Shown here: positions 44,666-55,229 of the stretch, piece by piece
Layout: every line of letters starts with the position of its first letter
Numbering within the stretch: position 1 is the stretch's first letter
NCBI RefSeq assembly: GCF_036965045.1
Contig: NZ_JBALOV010000003.1
Span: 1-64,000 of the forward strand
Direction: 5' to 3'
DNA from: Ferdinandcohnia sp036965045
GTDB taxonomy: Bacteria > Bacillota > Bacilli > Bacillales > Bacillaceae_L
DNA length: 64,000 nucleotides
Translations under genes and position numbers: made by a program
Notes under the pieces: model-generated
Seen by the model: only the letters and a program-made list of their open reading frames with translations
What the model was told of the DNA's origin: nothing
Databases searched by the model: none

Positions 44666-45766
44666 TTAAGTAAATATTGTTGTTAAAATATTCTCGCGAA
44701 AACAATTCTCGTTTTTATCGCTCGATAAATTGTAGATACTTAAAAAACCACCTTCCATGATTCGATGCCTATCTGGTTTAAGCCCCCTAATTTTATAGGT
44801 GTTAAGTCCCGATTTAATTTTAAGCAAATATGTGCCGTTACCTAATGTAAATAGGCTCTCGAATTGCCCCCTTATATCATTGTTCCAATTTAATTGGGGA
44901 TATTTTTCTCTTGCTTTCCAATATTCATTACATATAGGTCGGACACTGCAGTATTGGCAATTTTCAGGAGCTGGTTTGGCTAAATGTTTTTGTAATTCTA
45001 GGTAGTCGTTAAATCTTGTTATCAAATCGTTAACACGATAAAACAACTCTCTTGCTTGTTTTAGTATCTTAACACATTCATCTTTGTTGTAATTAATAGA
45101 AAGTTCTTCCCCATTAATTCCTTGAATTTTTAACGCACTCGGCCATTCATTTAAATTTTCATAAAATAATGCTGCATAAATTAAGAGCTGATATTTATAA
45201 GCATCTTTAATTTCCATTGTGTTCTTATCAAAAAGTATCCCTGTCTTATAATCAATTATTTCATAACCTGATTCAGTTAATAAGACCCTATCTAAATAGC
45301 CGCCCACTATACCATCTTCAGTCTGATACCATTTTTCAATTCCTTGAAATAAGTTAGAATTTGATTTATATTTTATTCCTCTATTAATCATTAAACTTGA
45401 AGCCTTTTTAAACAATACCCTTTTCTTAATCTCAAATTGCTTAACTGTTTTGCTTAAAGGAATAAAATGCTTTTCTCTTTCAGACTTTAACAGGAGCTTT
45501 TCTACCTCTGATAGTGCCATTAACCACCCATTTTCAAAGTCATCTGGCTCATTGATTAATCCTGAACCAACTTTTTGCAAAAACGAATGTGCAGCAAGTC
45601 CAAAATACGTATTCGGAGATGAAGGAAGTAGCTTTTCCAACCCATTTGATACTACTACTTCCCTAAAACTACATAACTGCATATCAAAAAATCTGCTTGC
45701 TGGGATCCTTTTTAATGGACTTATGTTTATGGATGATGGGATTTTACCACCAGGCATCATTTTCAT
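44666..45766 (-). CDS. RecB-family Fe-S nuclease (Cas4/AddB type)
   Basis: 366 residues, last gene of a four-gene defence operon. The RecB nuclease motifs appear in order: His in FGLAAHSFLQ, Asp in VGGYLDRVLL, D-x-K in YEIIDYKTGIL, and the Q-x3-Y box KYQLLIYAALF. A Cys at MQLCSF near the N-terminus together with ENCQYCSVRPICNEYW (C-x2-C-x5-C) forms the four-Cys iron-sulfur staple of Cas4 and AddB. A C-terminal beta-rich stretch (GNGTYLLKIKSGLNTYKIRGL) may be an OB fold. GGAGG lies eight bases before the ATG at 45766, inside the helicase gene (23-base overlap), so the two are coupled. Confidence 0.85.
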   Translation of the reverse strand: MKMMPGGKIPSSINISPLKRIPASRFFDMQLCSFREVVVSNGLEKLLPSSPNTYFGLAAHSFLQKVGSGLINEPDDFENGWLMALSEVEKLLLKSEREKHFIPLSKTVKQFEIKKRVLFKKASSLMINRGIKYKSNSNLFQGIEKWYQTEDGIVGGYLDRVLLTESGYEIIDYKTGILFDKNTMEIKDAYKYQLLIYAALFYENLNEWPSALKIQGINGEELSINYNKDECVKILKQARELFYRVNDLITRFNDYLELQKHLAKPAPENCQYCSVRPICNEYWKAREKYPQLNWNNDIRGQFESLFTLGNGTYLLKIKSGLNTYKIRGLKPDRHRIMEGGFLSIYNLSSDKNENCFRENILTTIFT

Positions 45767-48700
45767 CCATACTTCCTCCTAATAATTCATGGCACCATCC
45801 AGGGCGCCTTGCAAGATTAAAAGTATCTATAAAATCGATGTTGTCCATATTTGCTCCTGCAGCAACTATAGCATCTGCTAAGATTCCATCAGAGTTATTT
45901 TTGTCCCATAGAGGATGAACGATAATAATATTTCTATTTCCAGCTTTTATTCCTGGGATTCCTGCCCATTCGGTTAGTTCATAATCGAAAAAATTAGCAA
46001 ATTGGTTTGCCAGCATCTCTGCAAAGCCAATCCACCCTTTTAATTCTGGAGTTGAAAAATCCCCATTTAGCCCACACTGGTATTTTTTATCATACATACT
46101 CCTTAAAAAGGCTAGCCCCAAACGCCAATCCAATAATCCATGGTACTGCATATTTCTATAATTCATTAAACAACTATAACATGCAGTATCACATTGATGC
46201 CTTTCACTTGTTAGAAAGTCCATAAATGAGTGCTTTCCATTTGGTTCAACAATGTTTTTTAACACGGTTATCCAATTATTTTCTAACCAACGTACAAAAC
46301 CTGCACCATTTGGCAACCTATCACTAAAGATTATTTCCCCAACAAAACTTCCATCATCAACTTCAGACCTTAAACACTGGGAGATTTCAATTTCATCGGC
46401 ATCTATATCTAATTCTTCTGAAACCACAGAACGAAGTAAAAATCCTGCTGAATATAGGGACGCTTTGGCTGTTATGTTTATAGGATCAAGATTTAATCCT
46501 TTATTATTAGAAATTGGTTTGATTCTTAATAAATCAGTTGTTTTGGCACTAGCAATGCCTAATTTTTCACTTGTAATGAAATCCTGATCACTTGTATACT
46601 TATAATCTTCAAGTATCCATTGACCTTTAAAGGTAAAATGTTTTACGACTCTGTCACTATTATTTCTTGTATGATTAGTAGTTATATGACCGCCTTTAAA
46701 TAAGTTTCCGTTGTTGTCATTAATTCTCCAAACACGTCCATCATTGTTTAAACTAACCTGAGAATTGGTACCTATTACATTATTAAAGACAACCTGTTTT
46801 CCTTCAGCGATACTCGATGGAGCCCCAGAAATAGCCCCTCCTTCTTCCCTAGCATCTTTTCCCTTAGAAAGATCGGTTCTAAATGCTAGGGGTATTGCAA
46901 CATTATATATTTTAAATTTTTCACCTATACTTTCACCACAGTTGAAGCATTCTTCTAAGTTTTCATCTACTTTCATATAACCACAATTCGCACAGTGTGC
47001 AATTTGATACCTATTTTTCTGTGGTAATGGATCTTCAATAGATGGTTGCCATTTTCCTTCTACTTTTAGAAGTGGAGAAGTGAATCCTACTGAAGTGTGG
47101 ATTGCCTTATCTTTTGTTTTCTGTGCGCCAGGAGCAAATTCACTTATAGCTAATTCAATATCTCTATCAATAGTAAGAGGTTCATTTGTTTTACTATCAA
47201 AACCATGATACAAAAGCCTTGTACGGGTTGGCATACCAAACATTGGGAGTTTCGCCCCTTCTGAAAGGCATTCTGCAAGCCCTTCCCCAACTAATTCGGG
47301 ATTACTTGCACATTCATCAATTTCCCTTATTAATTCTTCTTGCACATATTTTAATAACTTCTCTACAGTTTCTTTATCGGCTTGCCAACTTGGAAGTAAA
47401 CAAACAATAATATCTTCAATATCATTTTTATTAGACCTTAGCCATTTATCAATCGCGTCCCTATTGGCACCCCAATTAGATTTATAGCCGAATTCTCCGT
47501 GTGAATCCGGAGGGCTCTCCGGTCCATCCCACCATCGAAGACCAATAGTTTTAAAGGCTTGCCTTAAACTTTCCTTTACCAAAAGCCTCTTAATTATAGG
47601 CGGTTGATCGATCGTAACAAACGGAACTGGAGGTGGGTCACCTGTTATTGCAGAGGGATTCTCAAAATAATGGTCATCATGGCTTCTGCCTCCCCGGCAT
47701 AGAGTTAATACAAATGAGAAAGCTTGACCTCTTCGCCCAGCACGACCTACACGCTGTTGGTAATTGAACCGCATTGGCGGCATATTTCCTAGCATAACTG
47801 CTTGAAGACTACCAATATCTACGCCTACCTCCATAGTAGTAGTCACACTTAGAATATCAATCTCGTCGACTTCTTTAACATTGTTACTTCCCTGGGTATT
47901 CATTAAAATGCCTCTAAATAACCGTTGACGTGCAGCCTGGTCATCTGTTTGGGCGGTTAATTCTTCCGCATGTAATCTGATAGGTAGTCTATCATCTGTT
48001 GCCATATGAGCCAAGTAATTTTGCTGCATTAATTCCCGACACGTCCCCTTAATTTCATTTGGGATCTGTGTATAACAATTAGTACAAATATTGGCAGATA
48101 AATGTAGATGTGGTCTTTTACAATTAGGGCATTCCCAATAAGGGTCATTTTCCGCCGCAACTTTTAATAACAGTTTATCGGTAGAAATAATAGCACCAGA
48201 GTGTCCTGATTTTATTAATAACTGAAGGACTTTCTCCCCTACAACCGCGTGAGCGCTCGAAGGAAGTCCTGATTGCCCACAAACATTGCTTACATATTGC
48301 TTTACTGAACTTCGTGCATTTTTGTATTCAACCCAGTCATCGATGCGATAATCCGAGCCTTCGTGCCGATAAAGATCACCAAGTATTCTCAGAACTGAAT
48401 TACAAATTTCTTTCAATTTACTAGACTCAATTCCTAATGAACTTGAGCTAGCCTCCAACAAAGTATCTTCAATGTTTATAATGGGGTATCCAAGCCCAGA
48501 AGATTCAAATCCGAAATACAATCTGCTGAATAACAACTCAGATAATTCTTTTCGAATCTTAGTATATATTTGGTTCTTATAAGAATCCGCCTCAGGCGGT
48601 AAATTGCTCCTCCACTTTTTATTTTCAAAATCAAAAAGTTCCGTCCAGCGGTGATCGTGGTTTCCCCACCAATAAGATTGATATTTAATATCGTTCCCAG

Positions 48701-51455
48701 CTGGGTTTACCCCTAAGCCTAGGAGCCTAGATATTATTCTTCCACAATCATCTGTAGACGCTGTATTGATTAACTCATTACAATGCACGATTAGTGTTTC
48801 CCTCTTATTACGAATTTGCTCTAACTCTGCTAAAGCAGTTTCATAATATCCCCTGTATGCCGGAGGTGGTACTTCTTTTGTTTGTTCCAATAACTCAGTA
48901 ATTCTTTGCTTCGCCATAGGATAAGCACTGATATATTGCATAGAAACAGATGAGAGTGTATTCCCCTGTTCTAAATCAGCTAAAAGTTGCGTTTCTCCAA
49001 TTGTAGCTAACCGAAGTTCATCTACCACCACTTCTCTAAATAAATCTTTGTAGTGATTACGTTCAACCCCATTTGATATTTGAGCTGCATCTTCCCTGCT
49101 ATCCGAAAAAACTACTAACTTTTTTTCATTCTTTTCAGATAGTTGATGGAACAATTCTTTTGATAGAATTTGGCTCACTTTTGAAAAACCCGTTCGGAAC
49201 CCCCGAATTGGGCTAGTTAAATATTTTCTTTTTGAGTAATCAGCACTACAACAAGGACAAATAGATGGCAATGCATTAAAGTCTTCTGTTTCATCATTAT
49301 TAATTATAAAATTGTAGCCTTTAATATTTATTGATGGATTCTTATTCGCATCTTCATGAGTCATCATAACGCTGCCAGTTAATGAACTAAGGCTAGCTGG
49401 CTTCCATTCACCCTTTGCCTTCCCCCATTCCTTTTTTCTTTTTGGTTGATTCCATGAGTAAGCTTCTTTATGCAATTCTTCAGCCTCTGTCACGGGCCAA
49501 AAAATTGTATACTCTTCGTATTTTTTTTGTTCAACCATATTCTTTTTGTTACGGTCTGGTATTCCTTCGATATCAGGAGATGTTATAAGCATCTCAAATT
49601 CTCCATTTTGCAATACCAATCGATTACCACCATAAAAAACCGTTCCACATTGTTCACAGTATAAGAGATCTAGTATCCTTCTTCCCTTATCATCAATGAT
49701 ATTTGGTTTAGAAAATAATTTTCCTACTGATCTCGTTTTATTATCGATGTCTTCTCTAGCAGTAGATGCCCACAGCCCTTCTATATTCCTAAAAAACCAA
49801 TGGAAACGAAAGGATGGTAAACTGCTCATATCTTTATTATCACAAAGAGCCCTAGCCTTAAATAATCCACTAACTGCATTTTTTCTATCTTTAATACTTA
49901 CATTTGGACCAAATATTTTTTTAGTGAAATCACTAATTGATACAGCTCGTATTTTTTTGCCGCTCATACAGGCATTTAGAAGTATATTAGTTAAATTCAA
50001 ATCCTTTGATTCCAAAAAGTCTTTTAGTGTCTCACCACTTGGTTCTTTAGAACCCAAACTAGTTAATAGGTTGTAAATTGCTTGATCAGGATTTTCTTCA
50101 ATCTCTTCATTAAATTGAATAAACGGTTTTGATGGCAAGAACAGGTCATAATTGGAAGAAGGTATATATTCAGGTATGCCTGAAATAATTTCAAATTTTT
50201 CCCCTTCTATTCCAAAAAAGTCTTTTAAAAACTTCCTACTATCAGCATCATCTGGTTCAAGGGATGCACTTGATGCTAAAATACGTAACTGCGGGTGGTC
50301 TGGTTTTAAATCTAAACGCTTTAGTAAGAGTTTTAATAAATATGAAACTTCTGCACCTGATGTACCACGATACATGTGCAGCTCATCAATTATTAAATGA
50401 AAGACATTTTCTTTGCTTTCTTTAAGCCACCTCTTTGTCTCTTCAAATATTCCATCATCCACTTCCCGCATCATCATTATGCTTAGCATTGAATAGTTTG
50501 TAATTAATATATCTGGTGGGGAATCTTGCATGTCCCATCGGGATCTCATTTCTGAACCATCAAGTCTTGGGAAAAAAAACGGGATTTCAGGATCACCTTT
50601 CTCTTTTGAATATTGAAGAGCAGAAATGCTTGTATTCTCTATTTCTTTCAGTTTATTTGCTAGCTCCTCTATTTTATCCTTATTAGGATTTCCTGTTTTT
50701 TTAAATTCATGACCCGCGACAGGGGTCATTCCGTTATATCTACCAAAATAAATTTTATTTCCCCCAAGGTACTCATCATAGAATTTTCTGGCATCTTCAG
50801 AGTCTAATGCCTTTCTTAAGCGGGTTAATTGATCCTCAACTAATGCATTCATTGGGTATAATATTAAAGCACGAACACCAGATTGCCTCTTCTCATGCTT
50901 CCTTTGAGGAACCCGATAAGATCTTTTAATTCTACGTGTTTTTCCAACTTGTGGATTGCACTGATTTTGCCACTCTGAGCTTTTCCACCAATCGTCGGCA
51001 TGGGGTTCTTTTTGTACAATAGTTCCCCACTTACTAGCTTCTTTAGACAAATAAGCGAAGAGAGGCAATAAAAATGATTCAGTTTTACCTGAACCGGTCC
51101 CTGAAGTTATAACACAATGCTTTGAAGATAATGCTTCCGTTAGCATCCGGGCTTGGTGGGTATATAAGGGAATTTCAGGATTAAACAGACCACTTTCTAC
51201 TAATTTTTTAAATAAATTTATCTCTTCTGAAGTAAAGTTAGGAAGATCTTTGTTGGTTAGGTCCTTTATTTTCTTGTTTGAACTTTTATACCTTGGCAAT
51301 GGTTCAATCCATGGATCTTGTGCCAGAACACCTGGGTTTAAAAGCAATTCCTCCCTCTCTTTTTCTAGTGAAGGGAAACTTGTGCCAAATGCGGTCTTAA
51401 TATATCTAGTAAAATTTTGCTTAATCTCCTCAAAAGCTTCTATTGGACTACTCAT
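45744..51455 (-). CDS. DruE-like DEAD/DEAH helicase with DUF1998 domain
   Basis: 1903 residues, superfamily 2 translocase. Walker A CVITSGTGSGKTESFLLP (Lys124), LILYPMNALVEDQ, Walker B FHLIIDELHMYRG (DELH), LASSASL (motif III) and YQQRVGRAGRRGQAF (motif VI). Long inserts carry zinc knuckles: CEQCGTVFYGG, CPCCSADY, CPNCKRPHLH with CTNCY, and CANCGYMK with CFNCGE. The C-terminal DUF1998/MZB region ends with CYSCLMNYRNMQYHGLLDWR. Size and layout resemble DruE of Druantia and, more loosely, DISARM DrmA+DrmB fused. AGGAGG lies seven bases before the ATG. Confidence 0.88.
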   Translation of the reverse strand: MSSPIEAFEEIKQNFTRYIKTAFGTSFPSLEKEREELLLNPGVLAQDPWIEPLPRYKSSNKKIKDLTNKDLPNFTSEEINLFKKLVESGLFNPEIPLYTHQARMLTEALSSKHCVITSGTGSGKTESFLLPLFAYLSKEASKWGTIVQKEPHADDWWKSSEWQNQCNPQVGKTRRIKRSYRVPQRKHEKRQSGVRALILYPMNALVEDQLTRLRKALDSEDARKFYDEYLGGNKIYFGRYNGMTPVAGHEFKKTGNPNKDKIEELANKLKEIENTSISALQYSKEKGDPEIPFFFPRLDGSEMRSRWDMQDSPPDILITNYSMLSIMMMREVDDGIFEETKRWLKESKENVFHLIIDELHMYRGTSGAEVSYLLKLLLKRLDLKPDHPQLRILASSASLEPDDADSRKFLKDFFGIEGEKFEIISGIPEYIPSSNYDLFLPSKPFIQFNEEIEENPDQAIYNLLTSLGSKEPSGETLKDFLESKDLNLTNILLNACMSGKKIRAVSISDFTKKIFGPNVSIKDRKNAVSGLFKARALCDNKDMSSLPSFRFHWFFRNIEGLWASTAREDIDNKTRSVGKLFSKPNIIDDKGRRILDLLYCEQCGTVFYGGNRLVLQNGEFEMLITSPDIEGIPDRNKKNMVEQKKYEEYTIFWPVTEAEELHKEAYSWNQPKRKKEWGKAKGEWKPASLSSLTGSVMMTHEDANKNPSINIKGYNFIINNDETEDFNALPSICPCCSADYSKRKYLTSPIRGFRTGFSKVSQILSKELFHQLSEKNEKKLVVFSDSREDAAQISNGVERNHYKDLFREVVVDELRLATIGETQLLADLEQGNTLSSVSMQYISAYPMAKQRITELLEQTKEVPPPAYRGYYETALAELEQIRNKRETLIVHCNELINTASTDDCGRIISRLLGLGVNPAGNDIKYQSYWWGNHDHRWTELFDFENKKWRSNLPPEADSYKNQIYTKIRKELSELLFSRLYFGFESSGLGYPIINIEDTLLEASSSSLGIESSKLKEICNSVLRILGDLYRHEGSDYRIDDWVEYKNARSSVKQYVSNVCGQSGLPSSAHAVVGEKVLQLLIKSGHSGAIISTDKLLLKVAAENDPYWECPNCKRPHLHLSANICTNCYTQIPNEIKGTCRELMQQNYLAHMATDDRLPIRLHAEELTAQTDDQAARQRLFRGILMNTQGSNNVKEVDEIDILSVTTTMEVGVDIGSLQAVMLGNMPPMRFNYQQRVGRAGRRGQAFSFVLTLCRGGRSHDDHYFENPSAITGDPPPVPFVTIDQPPIIKRLLVKESLRQAFKTIGLRWWDGPESPPDSHGEFGYKSNWGANRDAIDKWLRSNKNDIEDIIVCLLPSWQADKETVEKLLKYVQEELIREIDECASNPELVGEGLAECLSEGAKLPMFGMPTRTRLLYHGFDSKTNEPLTIDRDIELAISEFAPGAQKTKDKAIHTSVGFTSPLLKVEGKWQPSIEDPLPQKNRYQIAHCANCGYMKVDENLEECFNCGESIGEKFKIYNVAIPLAFRTDLSKGKDAREEGGAISGAPSSIAEGKQVVFNNVIGTNSQVSLNNDGRVWRINDNNGNLFKGGHITTNHTRNNSDRVVKHFTFKGQWILEDYKYTSDQDFITSEKLGIASAKTTDLLRIKPISNNKGLNLDPINITAKASLYSAGFLLRSVVSEELDIDADEIEISQCLRSEVDDGSFVGEIIFSDRLPNGAGFVRWLENNWITVLKNIVEPNGKHSFMDFLTSERHQCDTACYSCLMNYRNMQYHGLLDWRLGLAFLRSMYDKKYQCGLNGDFSTPELKGWIGFAEMLANQFANFFDYELTEWAGIPGIKAGNRNIIIVHPLWDKNNSDGILADAIVAAGANMDNIDFIDTFNLARRPGWCHELLGGSMDENDAWW

Positions 51456-51466
51456 TTCTTTTCCTC

Positions 51467-52450
51467 CTAACTTAGGTTAGCTTCCAATAAATCAAGCCCT
51501 AATTTCTTTGATATTTCTAACGCTATAGTATCCGAAATACAATCAAAAACTGTAATATTCATATTTTCATTTAAATTTCCTATCTGCTTTCGAAGTATTT
51601 TATTTCTTGGAAGAATTCCTGTTGAAAAAATAGCAGCTTTATAAAGTTGTTTAGGTAGAGGTAAAATAGCTGGCACTGCAAAGCGCTTCCTGACTGAATC
51701 AAATAAAAGCACCTTTGATTTATAATAGTGCAGAATTAAATATCTCCCCCATGAAATATCGATTGCCGCTGCATTTTTGTTAAACCAAACCCATGTGTAA
51801 TGTTGTTGGGACATAGGATTTGTGTATTTGACTAACCTTATTTCATCAAAAGTTTCAAATTGCCGAAAATATAAATTTTCACGACAGAAGACAGTTTTTT
51901 TCCAATTTGGTTCATCAGCGTAATTAAATATAAGAGCGTTGTTAACTTCGCTTACACTTGGCGAGGAACCTAATAAACAGTATGAAGCAGGAATTTCTAT
52001 ATTCCCCTCAAGTTTCAATTTTTTAACTACCTGTTTAAGGATGAATATGTTTTTAGCTTCTACAAATATAGACTTTGGAAAAAGAGCATTCTTTGCTGTT
52101 GGTACATCTACAAATGAAACATTAATTTTGTCAGAATTTTTTTTCGCTAGTCTTGTAATGTAATTTACCATCTCTATAGACCTTCCGCCAGCTAGTACTA
52201 GCCGTGGTAATCCTCTGATAGGCAATAATGCAAATGAGGGTGGACAAACTAAAACTTGTCTTTTTATATAATCTATTTCACAATACCCCATTGCCTCTAA
52301 TTCTCTTAAAATAGTATAGTGGGAATATTCAAGTACTAGTTTTTCATCTCTATTAAACATTTGTTTAAGAAGAATATCATAAACCTCCTTGAATTTTTCA
52401 AAAGAAACTTTACCCATTACACTTAAAACAGTAAGAATATCAATGGACAT
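51467..52450 (-). CDS. Defence-operon protein of unknown function, N-terminal winged helix
   Basis: 327 residues from the ATG at 52450 (GAGGTGG five bases upstream, overlapping the previous gene by 11 bases). I do not recognise a named family. The N-terminal 80 residues look like a winged helix (SIDILTVLSVMGKVSFEKF, HYTILRELEAMGYCEIDY, QVLVCPPSFALLP). The middle has alternating strands and helices (LPRLVLAGGRSIEMVNYITRL, INVSFVDVPT), and the end is alpha/beta (AAIFSTGILPRNKIL, ITVFDCISDTIALEISKKL). It may be the adaptor of the helicase; in Druantia type II a protein of similar size (DruF) accompanies DruE, but homology is unproven. Confidence 0.65.
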   Translation of the reverse strand: MSIDILTVLSVMGKVSFEKFKEVYDILLKQMFNRDEKLVLEYSHYTILRELEAMGYCEIDYIKRQVLVCPPSFALLPIRGLPRLVLAGGRSIEMVNYITRLAKKNSDKINVSFVDVPTAKNALFPKSIFVEAKNIFILKQVVKKLKLEGNIEIPASYCLLGSSPSVSEVNNALIFNYADEPNWKKTVFCRENLYFRQFETFDEIRLVKYTNPMSQQHYTWVWFNKNAAAIDISWGRYLILHYYKSKVLLFDSVRKRFAVPAILPLPKQLYKAAIFSTGILPRNKILRKQIGNLNENMNITVFDCISDTIALEISKKLGLDLLEANLS

Positions 52451-54479
52451 TTTTTGCCACCTCAAGATAGCTTTCCCACAACTCTTTTAAGGGAGGAAAT
52501 TCAGGACTTTTAATTGATTTTCTCATCTTACGCATGACTGTTTTCCAAAATCTAAAATCGTTTTTATCATATATCTGGTTATTGATTTGACAATCCTCTA
52601 TTTTTTTCATAGAACAAAATTCAGCCTTCCACTTTCTTCTTTTTACCCTACAAATTGCCCATACAGGTTCCCATTCTAAATTTATTTCAGCCTTGCTTTG
52701 CCAGTGAAATATTTCTCCTGGGTGTTGCCCTAAAAAAATGATTTCGTTATATGAGTACGTTGGTAAGGCGTATTCCTTTTCAAATTGAATAGAATCATTA
52801 TTATATACATTTACTCCTATTACTAGCGGATTATCTTCATTTTCTTGCAACCCCGCAGTATCAAAGTACCTTTTCTTGTCACGATTATATATTCTAGAGT
52901 TTGTAATTTTAAAATTTGTTCGTCGAATTTCAATACCTTCATTTAATATATTTATAGTAAGAGTTTGATCTATTGGCAAATCTTCTGGAAGTTCCCAATA
53001 TCTATTCTCAGTATTAAATTTAAGTGGTTTATCATTCAAAAAGGGAATTTCTGTCCCATTACTATTTTCTATTAATAGTTTAGGTGGAGCTGCTTTTAAG
53101 TAAGTATTTCCTTTACCTAAACGAATCCCATCAACATGACGAATTTTTATTTCGCTACCAATAGTCAGTTCAGATATTCCCATACATGATTTACTCGGAT
53201 TTATCCCTGAAAATAAACTCCATCCAGCCGGCACACCCTGATAATTAATTTCACTGAACGATTCGCAAGAGTTTTTTCCCCATTCCAATATGTTACTAAC
53301 ATAGGTTTTATTACAAAGCAAAATAAACCGAGATCCCCGTTCCAGCCGAGAAATTTCAACCAAATTATTTGGCAAGCCAAATTTTCGGCCTTCTGCAAAA
53401 ACACGCACGCTAGTTCCTTTTAAAGTACATTTCCATCTATTACTTTGATCTTCAAAATTTTCTCCATTTAACCAATCCAATGAAGTTCCATTTAATATTG
53501 AACCATCTTCACTTTTGAGTTCAGAAGACCAATTTTCAATACTTCGTGTACATTGAAATAATCCTATATTTCCCTTTCTCTGCAAAAATAACGTTTCATC
53601 TGGAAACTCATTTTGGGCATTTATCCTTAAACTAAACGTAGCTTTTTCTGTGACCTTATTTAAGTTTATGCAAATTTTCAATCGAGCTCTAGCAAACGTA
53701 TTTGTATCTAAGAACTCTTCCGGTAGAGAACCATCCCATTCGTTTAATTCATCGATAACCAAATTTAGCAAAGCTTGTAATAAATGTTTATCTTTTTCCT
53801 GTAAATTTAACAGTCTTAGTGTTTTCTTTGCTAAGATGTCCTGACCATGCTCTAGCAAAATATTACGGATTGTTTCATAGTCGGGGGAGTCCGAGAAAAT
53901 AATACCTGCTCTATTAAATATTAAAGGGAGGCTTTTCCTTTCCTTACTCGAAATAATAGTTTGAGACTGAGGTAAGCCAACATGCCTTAAATTCCCACGT
54001 ACTCTAACATTAAAACGACCCAACTCTTCAAATTTATCTTCTTTACTCCATTTTTCCAAATCCATCCACAAATTAATCATTTGATTAAAGAATGGATATT
54101 GCCCACCCCCTTCATCTTCTCTCAATAAAGATCGAAGTTTTGGGTAATATGCATTGGGAGAGTAGTTCTCGTCTTCTACATAACCAGCTAAAACAAATAA
54201 CGCAAGGTAACCTATATAAGGAGGGTATTTAATTTTTTTCTTTAATCTCCAATTTTTATATGTTTGTATTGCCTTTCGACAAATACCTGAATTACTGCGG
54301 ACATTAACCCATGGAGGTCCTTCAATAACTGATGAAATAAAATTATCCGTGTTCTTACCGATTTTACTTCCAATTTCGTTTATTAAAGCCTCATCTACAA
54401 ATAGAAGAACTTCCTTTCCGGCCATATCTTCATTAAAAAAATTTTCTGCAATCAAATCGTTCCATTTTATATATGTCAT
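52440..54479 (-). CDS. Large defence-operon protein of unknown function
   Basis: 679 residues, first gene of the operon, with GAGGAGGT just before the ATG. No known domain is recognised. The N-terminal third is helical (SLLREDEGGGQYPFFNQMI, WRLKKKIKYPPYIGYLALFVL), and the C-terminal two thirds is beta-rich with many Trp and Asn (SLDWLNGENFEDQSNRWKC, WSLFSGINPSK). There is no catalytic motif, signal peptide or membrane segment. It could be a scaffold or target-recognition subunit. Comparison with DruG (Druantia type II, similar size) is suggested by context only. Confidence 0.65.
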   Translation of the reverse strand: MTYIKWNDLIAENFFNEDMAGKEVLLFVDEALINEIGSKIGKNTDNFISSVIEGPPWVNVRSNSGICRKAIQTYKNWRLKKKIKYPPYIGYLALFVLAGYVEDENYSPNAYYPKLRSLLREDEGGGQYPFFNQMINLWMDLEKWSKEDKFEELGRFNVRVRGNLRHVGLPQSQTIISSKERKSLPLIFNRAGIIFSDSPDYETIRNILLEHGQDILAKKTLRLLNLQEKDKHLLQALLNLVIDELNEWDGSLPEEFLDTNTFARARLKICINLNKVTEKATFSLRINAQNEFPDETLFLQRKGNIGLFQCTRSIENWSSELKSEDGSILNGTSLDWLNGENFEDQSNRWKCTLKGTSVRVFAEGRKFGLPNNLVEISRLERGSRFILLCNKTYVSNILEWGKNSCESFSEINYQGVPAGWSLFSGINPSKSCMGISELTIGSEIKIRHVDGIRLGKGNTYLKAAPPKLLIENSNGTEIPFLNDKPLKFNTENRYWELPEDLPIDQTLTINILNEGIEIRRTNFKITNSRIYNRDKKRYFDTAGLQENEDNPLVIGVNVYNNDSIQFEKEYALPTYSYNEIIFLGQHPGEIFHWQSKAEINLEWEPVWAICRVKRRKWKAEFCSMKKIEDCQINNQIYDKNDFRFWKTVMRKMRKSIKSPEFPPLKELWESYLEVAKNVH

Positions 54480-55229
54480 TTTCTACCTCCTCTCTATAAG
54501 TGTTCAATTACTTGCAATCACTATATCTATTTCTAAAAAGGTTTTATGTATTAAAATATATTTATGCCATTTGAGTTTATCTGTAACACTATTTTAATAA
54601 AATTCACTCTAATATAATAGTACCACTAAATGTAAAAAACGGGCAGCTATATTGTTTTAATGAAGTAAGTTATTATAGTCCTTTCCTACGAGGTTTCAAA
54701 TAGCTTATTTTGTTTAAACGTATAAAGATAAGTAAATATAAAAAGTAAATTCTATATTATTCTACTTTCCCGATTTAAGGTGTTTTCAAAAGGCATATAA
54801 AATCTCGAAAGAAAACAGATCTAAAAAGCTGCGGTCAATTAAGTCTGTTTCAAAGTTAGAGAGTGATAGCAAAAGAGCTTTTGAAAAAAGGGGTAAGATT
54901 TTGGCGAAGTATAAATGTCTAATTAGGAAACCTAATATTGAAATTAAAGAATATGAAATTTTTTTTTATCGATTCCTGTTTTTGCTATAATTGCCCTATC
55001 CATGGGTATATGTCCAAAAGCAAAAGGGATTGCTGGTAATATAAACTTGAAAGAATCAAACAAAGGGATGAAGAGGTTACAACTTACTATATTAAAAAAC
55101 TTGGGTGTGAAGAAGACTTGGGAACACGAAATCAAAAATGTTCTTGAACAAACCATCGAGTGTCTAATTTTATTGTTCTATACCACTTTTTATACTTTTA
55201 TTTACAGCAGTAAGAGAGCGAGGTATTAT
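54480..55229. other. Divergent spacer between the helicase operon and the AspBHI-like gene
   Basis: 750 AT-rich bases. An open frame reaches back to 55002 in front of the endonuclease, but its translation (ending YSSKRARYY) lacks protein character and the ribosome site favours the ATG at 55230. Both promoters must lie here, but none is confidently recognisable. Confidence 0.5.

Noticed and set aside
45744..51455. DISARM (DrmA/DrmB) identity for the large helicase
   Set aside because: Motor and DUF1998 parts are in one protein, and no DrmB, DrmMII or adjacent DrmC gene is present; the single PLD gene lies about 6 kb beyond the operon start. Druantia-like is the closer match.
55002..55229. Upstream extension of the AspBHI-like gene by 76 codons
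   Set aside because: The extension has no counterpart in the family, and the ribosome site (GCGAGG) plus the typical N-terminus IYKFDELAEAPL support the ATG at 55230.
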